Part shown: positions 32,979 to 41,674 of the stretch, piece after piece
Layout: the number at the start of each line of letters is the position of its first letter
How positions within the stretch are numbered: the stretch's first letter is position 1
DNA from: Aquisalimonas sp007126095
Lineage (GTDB): Bacteria > Pseudomonadota > Gammaproteobacteria > Nitrococcales > Aquisalimonadaceae
DNA length: 64,000 nucleotides
Assembly: GCF_048323695.1 (NCBI RefSeq)
Contig: NZ_JBLWFT010000004.1
Location: 1 to 64,000 of the forward strand
Direction of reading: 5' to 3'
Made by a program: the position numbers and the translations under genes
The notes under the pieces: generated by a model
Seen by the model: only the letters and a program-made list of their open reading frames with translations
What the model was told of the DNA's origin: nothing
Databases searched by the model: none

Positions 32979-33332
32979 ATGGCAAACCCGACCGAACTGC
33001 AACTGCACCAGGCCTCGAAAGTGCTCGAGGTCTCCTTCGACGACGGCAGCCGCTTCGAGCTGCCGTGCGAGTACCTGCGGGTCCACTCACCCTCTGCCGA
33101 GGTGAAGGGGCACGGGCCGGGCCAGGAAGTCCTGCAGGTGAACAAGGAAGACGTCAACATCACGCGCATCGAGCCCACCGGGAATTACGCCGTGCGGCTC
33201 TATTTCGACGACGGCCACCACACCGGTCTGTACACCTGGGAGTATCTCTACGAACTGGGCGCCAACCAGGAGAGCTACTGGGCAAAGTACCTGGACGCGC
33301 TGGCCGCGGCGGGCTACAAGCGCCGCGGTTAG
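32979..33332 (+). CDS. DUF971 (GBBH-like N-terminal) protein
   Basis: A 117-residue single-domain protein of the DUF971 family, with LEVSFDDGSRFELPCEYLR, SPSAEV, VGNYAVRLYFDDGH-type strand and the GLYTWEYLYELG end. The ATG at 32979 follows GAGGTGG. In proteobacteria this gene commonly sits between hslU and ubiE as here. Function unknown; homologs have been linked to Fe-S or CoQ-related processes without clear proof. Confidence 0.9.
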   Translation: MANPTELQLHQASKVLEVSFDDGSRFELPCEYLRVHSPSAEVKGHGPGQEVLQVNKEDVNITRIEPTGNYAVRLYFDDGHHTGLYTWEYLYELGANQESYWAKYLDALAAAGYKRRG

Positions 33333-33404
33333 GGTACTCCGCCGGCCGCGGTGGTGGTACCGTTGGCACCGACCATTTGCCGCCATGACACAGGGGTTCC
33401 ACCC

Positions 33405-34166
33405 GTGACCAGCAACGCCCGCGATGACGACACCATCGACTTCGGCTACCAGCGCGTCCCGCGCGGGGACAAGGCCCGGCGCGTGGGTGAGGTGTTCAGC
33501 TCCGTAGCCAGCCGCTACGACATGATGAACGACCTCATGTCCGCCGGCCTGCACCGGCTTTGGAAGCGCCAGACCATCGCCATGGCGCGTCTGCGCCCCG
33601 GACAGCAGATCCTGGATCTGGCCGCGGGCACCGGCGATCTGACCCGGCTCATGGCGCCGAAGGTTGCCCCGGGCGGCCAGGTGGTGGTGACCGACATCAA
33701 CGACGCCATGCTCGCCGAAGGGCGCTCCCGGATGATCGACTCCGGCCTGGTCAGCGGCATCGATTACGCCCTGGTGAACGCGGAAGCGCTGCCCTTCCCG
33801 GCAGCGAGCTTCGACCGCATCACCATCGCCTTCGGCCTGCGCAACGTCACCGACAAGCCCCGCGCGCTCGCGGAGATGCGCCGCGTGCTGCGCCCCGGGG
33901 GCTTCGCCCTGATCCTCGAGTTCTCGCAGCTCTACATCAAGCCGCTGCGCCCGCTGTACGACGCCTACTCGTTCCAGGTGCTGCCGCGCATGGGACAGGC
34001 CGTCGCCGGGGATGCGGACAGCTACCGCTACCTGGCGGAATCCATCCGCATGCACCCGGATCAGGCGACCCTGCGGGACATGATGCTCGAGGCCGGCCTC
34101 GAGGACTGCGACTACACCAATCTCAGCGGTGGCATCGTTGCCATTCACCGGGGCTACCGGTACTGA
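33405..34166 (+). CDS. ubiE: Demethylmenaquinone/ubiquinone methyltransferase UbiE
   Basis: C-methylates the benzoquinol ring in ubiquinone (and menaquinone) synthesis. It has 253 residues. Motifs are FGYQRVP, VFSSVASRYDMMNDLMSAGLHR, SAM motif ILDLAAGTGDLT, and FGLRNVTDKP. The GTG start at 33405 gives the normal length (E. coli 251); the frame stays open 54 bp further but without a family match. It is followed 19 bp later by ubiJ and then ubiB, the conserved cluster. Confidence 0.95.
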   Translation: MTSNARDDDTIDFGYQRVPRGDKARRVGEVFSSVASRYDMMNDLMSAGLHRLWKRQTIAMARLRPGQQILDLAAGTGDLTRLMAPKVAPGGQVVVTDINDAMLAEGRSRMIDSGLVSGIDYALVNAEALPFPAASFDRITIAFGLRNVTDKPRALAEMRRVLRPGGFALILEFSQLYIKPLRPLYDAYSFQVLPRMGQAVAGDADSYRYLAESIRMHPDQATLRDMMLEAGLEDCDYTNLSGGIVAIHRGYRY

Positions 34167-34185
34167 GTCACGCGGGAGGTTGAGC

Positions 34186-34794
34186 ATGGCATCTCTCGGT
34201 CTGCTGCTGGGCCCCGCCAGCCACATCGTCAACCGGATTCTGCACATGGACCCGGAGCTCCAGGGACGGCTGACCCCGCTGCTGGAGCGCCGCCTCCGTC
34301 TGCAGCTCACGGCCCCCGAGATGACCGTGACGGTCACGTTCACCAGCGAGGGTCTGACTCTAGCCGAGGCGGCCGACGAGGCGGCGGACGTGGTCGTCAC
34401 CGGCACCGCCGGTGACCTGCTGGCCATGGCGCGCGACCCGGATGCGGCCGGCGGCCGGCTGCGGTTCGAGGGTGATCCGGCAGTGGCCCAGCAGGCGCGA
34501 CGCTTTTTCCGTGAGCTGGACGTGGACTGGGAAGAAGCCCTTGCCGACCACCTCGGCGACGTGGCGGCACACCAGATCGGCCGCGCCGTGCGCGGTGTGA
34601 ACGACTGGTTCCGGCACGGCGCCGAGGCCGCGGGCAGCGGCGTGGCGGAGTACCTGACCGAGGAACAGCGCCAGCTTCCCGCTCGCCCGGAAGTGGAGGC
34701 CTTTCTGGACGACGTGGACCGCCTGCGGGCGGACGCCGACCGGCTGGAAGCCCGCATCAAGCATCTGGAACGGCAACGGAGGCCGGCGGAATGA
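34186..34794 (+). CDS. ubiJ: Ubiquinone biosynthesis accessory factor UbiJ
   Basis: A 202-residue SCP2-like lipid-binding protein that organises the Ubi complex. The SCP2 domain covers about 20-110, and an amphipathic coiled-coil forms the C-terminus (about 160-200, DDVDRLRADADRLEARIKHL). GGGAGG precedes the ATG at 34186. It lies between ubiE and ubiB, overlapping ubiB by 4 bp. Confidence 0.93.
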   Translation: MASLGLLLGPASHIVNRILHMDPELQGRLTPLLERRLRLQLTAPEMTVTVTFTSEGLTLAEAADEAADVVVTGTAGDLLAMARDPDAAGGRLRFEGDPAVAQQARRFFRELDVDWEEALADHLGDVAAHQIGRAVRGVNDWFRHGAEAAGSGVAEYLTEEQRQLPARPEVEAFLDDVDRLRADADRLEARIKHLERQRRPAE

Positions 34795-36449
34795 TCCGGC
34801 GACTCCTGCGCCTCGCCCACATCAACTGGGTGCTGGTGAAGCACGGTCTCGACGACGTGATTCTCGCCACGCGGGTGATGCGGCCGCTGCGATGGACCCT
34901 CTACATCATGCCCTGGAACTGGGTTCGCCGGTCGCGGGGGAGTCACGGCGAGCGCATCCGGCTCGCCCTGGAGGAACTGGGGCCCATCTTCGTTAAGTTC
35001 GGTCAGATCCTCTCCACCCGACGGGACCTGCTGCCTCCGGACATCGCTGAAGAACTGGCGCGGCTGCAGGACCGAGTACCGCCGTTCCCCGCCGCCGACG
35101 CCCGCCGCATCATCGAGCGCTCCTACGGCGCGCCCATCGACACGGTATTCGCGCGCTTCGACGACACGCCCATCGCATCGGCATCCATCGCCCAGGTCCA
35201 CGGCGCCCGGCTGCTGGATGGCCAGGAGGTGGTGGTCAAGGTGGTGCGCCCGGACATCGAGCCGGTGATCCGCCGCGATCTCGACCTCATGTACACCTTC
35301 GCCGGCCTGACCCAGCGCTACTGGAGTCACGGCCGGCGTCTGCGTCCGCGGGAGGTGGTCTCGGAGTTCGAGAAAACCCTCCTGGACGAGCTGGACCTGA
35401 TGCGCGAGGCCGCCAACGCCTCGCAGCTGCGGCGCAATTTCCAGGATTCCAGCCTGCTCTACGTCCCCGGCGTTCACTTCCACCTCACCACCGCCCAAGT
35501 GATGGTGATGGAGCGCATCGCCGGCATTCCGGTGAATCACGTCGAGACCCTGCGCGCGCACGACGTCAACATGCGCCGCCTGGCCGAGAAAGGCGTGGAG
35601 ATCTTCTTCACCCAGGTGTTCCGCGACAGCTTCTTCCACGCCGACATGCACCCCGGCAACATCTTCGTGGATCCGACGAACCCGGACGACCCGCGCTACA
35701 TCGCCGTGGACTTCGGCATCGTCGGCAGTCTGGGGCCGGTGGACCACCGCTATCTGGCCGAGAATTTCCTCGCCTTTTTCAATCGCGACTACCGCCGCGT
35801 GGCGGAGCTGCACGTGGAGTCCGGCTGGGTGCCTCCGGAGACGCGCGTGGAGGAATTCGAGGCGGCCATGCGCACGGTGTGCGAGCCGATCTTCGAGCGG
35901 CCGCTGCGGGAGATCTCGTTCGGTGCTCTGCTGATGCGCCTGTTCCAGACGGGGCGACGCTTCGACATGGAGATCCAGCCCCAGCTGGTGCTGCTGCAGA
36001 AGACGCTGCTCAACATCGAGGGGCTGGGGCGCCAACTCTACCCGGAACTGGACCTGTGGCGCACCGCCAAGCCCCACATGGAGCAGTGGATGCGCAGCCA
36101 GCTCGGCATCGGCGCCGTGGTGCGCAATATCCAGCGCGAACTGCCGCACTGGGGCGAGGAGCTGCCGCGCATGCCGCAGCGCATTCTTGAGGCTCTGGAA
36201 GCGGCCCACGACACCCGCCGGCAAATGGACGAACAGCGTCGGGAGCTGGAGCGGCTGCGCAGCGATCTCGGGCGGCTGGGCGCACGCCGTGACGGCACGC
36301 TGACCGCAGGCCTGGTGTTCGCGGCGGCGGTGGTCGTCCCCATGGCCGGGCTTGCCGCCGGCCCCGTGCTGGCAGGCGTCCCGGCACTCAGCTGGGGGCT
36401 TGGGGCGACCGGTATCGGCATTCTCGGCGTGAGCTGGCTACGGCGGTGA
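34791..36449 (+). CDS. ubiB: Ubiquinone biosynthesis ATPase UbiB
   Basis: An atypical protein-kinase-like (ADCK/ABC1) ATPase needed for ubiquinone synthesis. It has 552 residues. The KxGQ-type motif FVKFGQILSTR, the Ala-rich loop ASIAQVHGA replacing the kinase P-loop, HADMHPGN and the metal-binding DFG are all visible. Two membrane helices at the C-terminus (about 502-520 and 525-545) anchor it. It overlaps ubiJ by 4 bp. Confidence 0.97.
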   Translation: MIRRLLRLAHINWVLVKHGLDDVILATRVMRPLRWTLYIMPWNWVRRSRGSHGERIRLALEELGPIFVKFGQILSTRRDLLPPDIAEELARLQDRVPPFPAADARRIIERSYGAPIDTVFARFDDTPIASASIAQVHGARLLDGQEVVVKVVRPDIEPVIRRDLDLMYTFAGLTQRYWSHGRRLRPREVVSEFEKTLLDELDLMREAANASQLRRNFQDSSLLYVPGVHFHLTTAQVMVMERIAGIPVNHVETLRAHDVNMRRLAEKGVEIFFTQVFRDSFFHADMHPGNIFVDPTNPDDPRYIAVDFGIVGSLGPVDHRYLAENFLAFFNRDYRRVAELHVESGWVPPETRVEEFEAAMRTVCEPIFERPLREISFGALLMRLFQTGRRFDMEIQPQLVLLQKTLLNIEGLGRQLYPELDLWRTAKPHMEQWMRSQLGIGAVVRNIQRELPHWGEELPRMPQRILEALEAAHDTRRQMDEQRRELERLRSDLGRLGARRDGTLTAGLVFAAAVVVPMAGLAAGPVLAGVPALSWGLGATGIGILGVSWLRR

Positions 36450-36543
36450 GAACCCCGCAGTTCTGGTATTCTTGGCCGTTTTCAATCATCCGAACGCGTA
36501 ACGGACCGGCCCGGGCCGCCCGGGTTCAACGGTGGGGGCAGGC

Positions 36544-37419
36544 ATGAACGCACAACTAGACAAACTGGTCGGGCTGCTGGATCTGGAGCAACTGGAAACC
36601 AACCTGTTCCGCGGCGAGAGCCGGCACATCGTTGGCACGCGCGTGTTCGGCGGTCAGGTGCTCGGGCAGGCGCTGGTCGCGGCCGGCCGCACGGTGGACG
36701 CGGACCGCTTTGCCCATTCACTGCACGCCTACTTCCTGCGCGCCGGGGATGCCAACGCCCCGATCGTCTACGACGTGGAGCGCGCCCGTGACGGCGGCAG
36801 CTTCAACACGCGCCGGATCGTCGCCATTCAGCATGGGCGCCCCATCTTCAACATGTCGGTGTCGTTCCAGATCCAGGAGGAAGGCTACGACCACCAGCTC
36901 GACATGCCGGAGGACATTCCCGCACCGGACGACGTGGAATCCGAGCTGGAGATCATGGAGCGCAACCGCGAGCGGCTGCCGGAGAAGTTCCGGGAGGCAT
37001 CCACCCGTGCGCGGCCCATCGAGATCCGCCCCATCGACCCCGAAGACCCCATGGACCCGGAGCCGGTGGCGCCGTTCCGCAACTCGTGGATTCGTGCCCA
37101 GGGCGCGCTGCCGGACGACGATACCGTCCATCGTGCGCTGCTGGCCTACGCGTCGGATTTCCGCCTGCTCGGCACCGCACTGCTGCCACACGGCCGCACC
37201 ATCTTTCAGGAACAGACGCAGATGGCCAGCCTGGATCACGCCATGTGGTTCCACCGGCCATTTCGCATGGACGACTGGCTGCTGTATCACATGGACAGCC
37301 CCAGCGCCTCCAATGCCCGCGGCTTCACACGCGGGCACATTTTCAACCGCGATGGCGCGCTAGTGGCGTCGGTGGTGCAGGAAGGGCTGATCCGGCCGCT
37401 GGATCGCGACGAGGGCTGA
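36544..37419 (+). CDS. tesB: Acyl-CoA thioesterase II
   Basis: A double-hotdog thioesterase that hydrolyses medium and long acyl-CoAs. It has 291 residues. Recognisable are LEQLETNLFRG, VFGGQVLGQAL, LHAYFLRAGD, SLDHAMWFHRPFRMDDWLLY and the C-terminal SVVQEGLIR. The ATG at 36544 follows GTGGGGGCAGG. It is separated from ubiB by a 94-bp gap and is probably a single-gene unit. Confidence 0.96.
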   Translation: MNAQLDKLVGLLDLEQLETNLFRGESRHIVGTRVFGGQVLGQALVAAGRTVDADRFAHSLHAYFLRAGDANAPIVYDVERARDGGSFNTRRIVAIQHGRPIFNMSVSFQIQEEGYDHQLDMPEDIPAPDDVESELEIMERNRERLPEKFREASTRARPIEIRPIDPEDPMDPEPVAPFRNSWIRAQGALPDDDTVHRALLAYASDFRLLGTALLPHGRTIFQEQTQMASLDHAMWFHRPFRMDDWLLYHMDSPSASNARGFTRGHIFNRDGALVASVVQEGLIRPLDRDEG

Positions 37420-37486
37420 CTTCGGGGGGCGTACGGTGCGCGGCATGGCATGGGCACGCACCCTGTCCGCGGGCACGGCGCGCGGC

Positions 37487-37873
37487 TCAGTAGTTGCGGA
37501 TGGACACCGACAGGCCGATTTGGTCGTCGTCGCACTCCATGGCGCGGCTGTAGGCATCGACCACGGCGCTGGTCCCGGGGAGATCATCCTCGCACAACGC
37601 CGGCACGATGGGGCCGACCCGGAACCCGCTGCCGGCGCGGCTGGATTTGGCCGCCAGGCCGTTGGTGCTGCCTGATGCCCCGTAGTAGACCGCAGCCGCC
37701 CGCTGTTCTGTCCCGGGCTGGCCCTGAAGCAGCCAGTCGTCCGCACTCAGTCGCAGGTCGAGGTTCAGGGGCTGCTGCTGGTACGCGTGCGTGGGCACGA
37801 GTCCCCCGGCACCGGCGCTTCCAGCGCCCAGCACCGCGATCATCAGCCCGATCTGCAGCCCTTGTCGATGCAT
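37487..37873 (-). CDS. Small secreted protein of unknown function
   Basis: A 128-residue protein with a signal peptide (MHRQGLQIGLMIAVLGAGSA) and a mature part containing two Cys (in LCEDDL and MECDDDQ) that could form a disulfide. The mature part resembles the start of a small beta-rich domain ending in GLSVSIRNY. I do not recognise the family. It is alone, transcribed from the 163-bp gap to its right, which carries inverted TTGCA/TGCAA elements. Confidence 0.65.
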   Translation of the reverse strand: MHRQGLQIGLMIAVLGAGSAGAGGLVPTHAYQQQPLNLDLRLSADDWLLQGQPGTEQRAAAVYYGASGSTNGLAAKSSRAGSGFRVGPIVPALCEDDLPGTSAVVDAYSRAMECDDDQIGLSVSIRNY

Positions 37874-38036
37874 CGTCTACCTAAATCGTCACCAGCCGGC
37901 GGAGGCACGCGCCCGGCAGCTGTGGTAGCAGCAATCAGCCTAGGTTCCCGTACCAAGGAGTGGTTGCATTGTAACGACACGTCGCGGTGCAACATAGTGG
38001 CGCATGTCACATTTTCCGGCATGCGCCGCAGCGCGG

Positions 38037-38753
38037 TCACGGCAACTCGCGCTGGTGCATGATCAGGTCCACCCGCCGGTTCGCCGCACGCCCGGGGATG
38101 TTGGTGTTGGGAGCCACCGGGTCGGTGTCGGCCCGCCCCACCGCACGCATGCGCGAGGCCTCGACACCGGCGCCCTCCAGATACCGCAGCACGCGGGTGG
38201 CGCGGGCCGTGGACAGCTCCCAGTTGGAGGGGAACGACTCGGTGGCGATGGGGACGTTGTCGGTATGGCCTTCCACGGAAATGGGGCCGTCATGCGCCCG
38301 CAGGATCTCGACCACCCCGTCCAGCACCGCCAGGCCGTCGTCGGTCAGACTGGCCTGACCGGATTGGAAGAGCAGGTTGTCCTGGATGCGCAGGCTGATG
38401 CGATCCGCTTCTTCGATGATCTCCACGCCTTCGGCGGTCATGTCGGTGCCGGTCGCCGCAGTCTCAGCCGATTCGGGTTGCGGCGACGGGACCGGCTCAG
38501 CGGGAACCATGGACAGGGGCAGCATGAGCGAGTCCGGCAGCACCCGTGGCGAGTGGGGCGTCCCCGGCTCCAGGTCCGCAAACGCGAGCAGGACGATGAA
38601 CAGCACCAGCAGCAGCGTCATGACGTCCAGATAAGTCAGCAGCCACCCGGTCTCGTCGTCGCTGTCCCGCGCCGTGGGTTCCAGCAGGTCCGGACGGAAT
38701 CGTCCGGCAGCCCCCGTCCGCCCCCGGCGGGCGCCCGCGAGGTCACTAGCCAT
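38037..38753 (-). CDS. motB: Stator protein MotB (OmpA-like)
   Basis: A 238-residue stator subunit: one membrane helix (about 38-60), whose opening LTYLDVMTLLLV carries the ion-binding Asp, and a C-terminal OmpA peptidoglycan-binding domain (about 125-235, VEGHTDNVPI and NRRVDLI). It overlaps motA by 8 bp. No other flagellar gene is in the window, so this is an orphan stator pair, either a second stator set or serving a distant flagellar cluster. Confidence 0.93.
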   Translation of the reverse strand: MASDLAGARRGRTGAAGRFRPDLLEPTARDSDDETGWLLTYLDVMTLLLVLFIVLLAFADLEPGTPHSPRVLPDSLMLPLSMVPAEPVPSPQPESAETAATGTDMTAEGVEIIEEADRISLRIQDNLLFQSGQASLTDDGLAVLDGVVEILRAHDGPISVEGHTDNVPIATESFPSNWELSTARATRVLRYLEGAGVEASRMRAVGRADTDPVAPNTNIPGRAANRRVDLIMHQRELP

Positions 38754-39561
38754 TGGGCCCGGCTCCCCGCGTTGCGGGATCGCGGCCCGGGGCCTCCCGG
38801 ATCTCGTCCTGATACTCCGCCATGAACGACTTCAGCGTCTCGCGCACAAAGGCCGGATTGCGTTTCTGGCAGATGAGCGCCACCCCTTCCAGCACCATGT
38901 TCATGGCGATCAGGCGCTCTTCGGTCCGGCGCTCGAGCTTCACGGCAACGGGCTTGAATACGAGATTCGCCAGCAGGATGCCGTAGAAGGTCGTCAGCAG
39001 GGCAATGGCCATATGCTGGCCGATCACCGTCATGTCGCTGGTCTCCAGGACGAACAGCATGTTGATCAGCCCCACCAGGGTGCCGATCATGCCGAAGGCG
39101 GGCGCGAAGGTGGCAATGGACCGGAACATCTGCGCCTCGGCGTGCTCGCGGGTGCGCAGACGGGCGATGCGCCAGCGCAGCAGGTCCAGAATGTCGTCCT
39201 CGGGGGTACCGTCGATCACGAGCTGCACACCGGTGCGCAGGAACGGGTTCCGCACCCGGTCCAGGGCGCGTTCCACGGCGCGCAGGTCGTTGCGAAACCA
39301 CAGGCGCGCCATCTGCACCAACTCGTCCATGTCGTCCCGGGTGTAGAGGCGCTCGTTGCGGAACACGATGCCCAACAGCCCGAACACCCGTACCACTTCG
39401 CGCAGGGGGTAGCTGATGAACGTGGCCGCCAGGGTGCCGCCGATGACGATCCCGAGGCCGGGCAGGTTGATGTAGGCCACCGGATCCTCGGCCGCGAACA
39501 GCAGCACGGCCGCCAGAAGGCCGATGCCGAAGATCATCCCGATCAGGGTTGACGGGTTCAT
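38746..39561 (-). CDS. motA: Stator protein MotA/PomA
   Basis: A 271-residue channel subunit of the flagellar stator, with four membrane helices (about 5-24, 32-50, 148-170 and 180-205) and the large cytoplasmic loop carrying charged residues that touch the rotor (R and E in ERLYTRDDMDELVQMARLWF). The PomA-like start (NPSTLIGMIFGIGLL) suggests a sodium-type stator, consistent with a halophile, but ion choice cannot be read with certainty. It is transcribed before motB; 15 bp upstream is the polysaccharide deacetylase gene. Confidence 0.93.
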   Translation of the reverse strand: MNPSTLIGMIFGIGLLAAVLLFAAEDPVAYINLPGLGIVIGGTLAATFISYPLREVVRVFGLLGIVFRNERLYTRDDMDELVQMARLWFRNDLRAVERALDRVRNPFLRTGVQLVIDGTPEDDILDLLRWRIARLRTREHAEAQMFRSIATFAPAFGMIGTLVGLINMLFVLETSDMTVIGQHMAIALLTTFYGILLANLVFKPVAVKLERRTEERLIAMNMVLEGVALICQKRNPAFVRETLKSFMAEYQDEIREAPGRDPATRGAGPNG

Positions 39562-39576
39562 TACTGCCCTCCTTTG

Positions 39577-40329
39577 CTACCGGCCATTGCGCCGTCCGTA
39601 GAGCTCCTCCAGTCCGACCAGCTCGACGCCGTAGGCGTCGGCGAGTTCCTCCAGCCGCTCTTCGAGCACATCGAGCGTCTCCGGGTAGGGATGCCCGATA
39701 CCCACGGCGGTGCCGTCGCGGCGCGCCTGCCGTAACAACAGCCGGAGCTGCCGGTCGATGGCTTCCGGGTCGCGGTAGTGGTCCAGAAAGACATCCCGCT
39801 CCAGGGCGGGAAGATCGGCTTCACGGGCCATCTGCTTGCCGACGGTATCGGGCGACGTGCGGCTGTCGAGAAACAGCAGCCCGCCCGCCTCCGCGAGAAT
39901 CTCCATGAGCCAGGTCATGTGCCCCGGGTGCTGCGTCAGGAGGCTGCCCATGTGGTTGTTCACCGCCGCCACGTGCGGAATGGCATCGAGGTTCTCCTCA
40001 ACCACGTCCCGGAAGCGCTCCGGGGTCATGTCCAGGGTCACCCCGCCGGGACCCAGTTCGCCGCCGTTGAGAGCCTCCATGGGCAGGTGCAGCATGACGT
40101 CCTTGCCGGCACGGTGGCACGCCCGTGCCTGGCGCGGCGCGTGGGGCGTGTGCGGCAGGAATGCGCAGACCACGGGGACCGTCAGGTCGGCGACGCGCTG
40201 ACCTTCCAGCGGCCGGTCGCCCATGTCGTCAATGACGATGGTGGCTGCCGGCCGGGGCTCCGCCCCGGCCGGCAGCAGGGCGGGGGCCACCAGGCAGACG
40301 CCCGCCACAAGGGCCCACAACCTCCGCAT
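39577..40329 (-). CDS. Divergent polysaccharide deacetylase (YibQ)
   Basis: A 250-residue secreted protein of the YibQ/DUF610 family: a signal peptide (1-23), the beta strand IVIDDMGD, FLPHTPHA, LHLPMEA and NNHMGS. The family has a deacetylase fold, but its metal and substrate are not established. Its start shares one base with the stop of ctpA (TAATG). The envC-ctpA-yibQ order is the common gammaproteobacterial envelope cluster. Confidence 0.93.
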   Translation of the reverse strand: MRRLWALVAGVCLVAPALLPAGAEPRPAATIVIDDMGDRPLEGQRVADLTVPVVCAFLPHTPHAPRQARACHRAGKDVMLHLPMEALNGGELGPGGVTLDMTPERFRDVVEENLDAIPHVAAVNNHMGSLLTQHPGHMTWLMEILAEAGGLLFLDSRTSPDTVGKQMAREADLPALERDVFLDHYRDPEAIDRQLRLLLRQARRDGTAVGIGHPYPETLDVLEERLEELADAYGVELVGLEELYGRRNGR

Positions 40330-41630
40330 TAGTCCACGGCTCCCTGCCCCTGGAGAATGGTCAGCCCCTTCAGAAGGTTGAGCGCCTCGTAGATGGCGTA
40401 GTCGTCACGGGCGATCTCGCGGCGACGCTCGCGGGCGTCTTCATCCGGGTCGCGCTCGACGCCTTCCTCGAGTTGCTGCTCCAGCGCCTCATCGGCCTCG
40501 TCGCCGTCGTCGTGGGCGACGCGCAGTCCGTCATCAACAATGACATCGGGGGTAATGCCGTCCTCCTCAATGGAACGGCCCGACGGCGTATAGTAACGCG
40601 CGGTGGTGAGCTTCACGGCGGATCCGCCCTCGAGCGGCAGCACACTCTGCACCGAGCCCTTGCCGAAGGTGTTGGCGCCCATGAGCACGGCGCGCCGGTG
40701 GTCCTGCAGGGCGCCGGCGACGATCTCGGAAGCGGAGGCCGAGCCGCTGTTCACCAGCACGACGATGGGCGCGCCACCGAGCACGTCGTTGGGGGTGGCG
40801 TCGAACTCCATCATCGCCCGGTCACGACGGCCTTCCGTGTAGACGATGCGGCCCTCGCGCAGGAACGCGTCGGCCACGGCCACGGACGCCTGAAGAACGC
40901 CACCCGGGTTGTTGCGCAGGTCCAGGACCAGACCCTGCAGCGGCGCCTTCCCTTCCCCGTTGAGTTCATCCAGTGCCTCCAGCAGCTGTGGCCCGGTGCG
41001 CGACTGGAACTGGCTGATGCGCACGTAACCGAAGCCGTCCTCGAGCATGCGCGCCCGCACGCTGGTCACCCGGATGATGTCCCGCTCGATGGTCACGGTC
41101 ACGGGGCCGTCCTCGCCCTCGCGAACCACGGTCAGTTCGATCTCCGTACCCGGCTCGCCGCGCATCTGGCGCACGGCGTCGTTGAGGCTCATGCCCTTGG
41201 TGGACTCGCCGTCGATGCGGATGATCATGTCGCCTGCCTGCATACCGGCACGCTGGGCGGGGGTGTCATCGATGGGGGCGATGACCTTGACGAAGCCATC
41301 CTCACGCCCGACCTCCAGTCCCAGACCACCGAACTCGCCGCGGGTACCGGACTGCAGCTCCTCGAATTCGTCGGGCTTCATGTAGCTGGAGTGCGGGTCG
41401 AGCCCCTCCAGCATGCCGCGGATGGCGTCCTCGATGAGTTCACCCGCGGAGATCTCGTCCACATAATCCGAGCGGATGCGCGAGAACACCTCGCTGAACG
41501 TGCGCAGCTGCTCCAACGGCAGGTCGACGGACGCACCGGAGCGATCCGCAACCACGCTGGTGGCCAGTGTCCCGGTGACACCGAGAATGACCCCCGCGGC
41601 CACCGCGAGCAGCGTTTTCCTGACATGCAT
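40329..41630 (-). CDS. ctpA: C-terminal processing serine peptidase CtpA (S41)
   Basis: A 433-residue periplasmic protease that in Pseudomonas removes peptidoglycan crosslink hydrolases. It has a signal/anchor (1-28), a PDZ domain (about 95-185), and a catalytic Ser299/Lys324 dyad in SGSASASE and FGKGSV, separated by 25 residues as in Prc/CtpB. A ~30-residue acidic region near the C-terminus (DDGDEADEALEQQLEEG) is distinctive. The ATG at 41630 follows GGGAG; an ATG at 41699 would add 23 residues before the signal peptide. Confidence 0.95.
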   Translation of the reverse strand: MHVRKTLLAVAAGVILGVTGTLATSVVADRSGASVDLPLEQLRTFSEVFSRIRSDYVDEISAGELIEDAIRGMLEGLDPHSSYMKPDEFEELQSGTRGEFGGLGLEVGREDGFVKVIAPIDDTPAQRAGMQAGDMIIRIDGESTKGMSLNDAVRQMRGEPGTEIELTVVREGEDGPVTVTIERDIIRVTSVRARMLEDGFGYVRISQFQSRTGPQLLEALDELNGEGKAPLQGLVLDLRNNPGGVLQASVAVADAFLREGRIVYTEGRRDRAMMEFDATPNDVLGGAPIVVLVNSGSASASEIVAGALQDHRRAVLMGANTFGKGSVQSVLPLEGGSAVKLTTARYYTPSGRSIEEDGITPDVIVDDGLRVAHDDGDEADEALEQQLEEGVERDPDEDARERRREIARDDYAIYEALNLLKGLTILQGQGAVD

Positions 41631-41674
41631 GGCGTTCTCCCGCCTGTTGGCTTCGGCCCGTTCCGACTGCAGCG

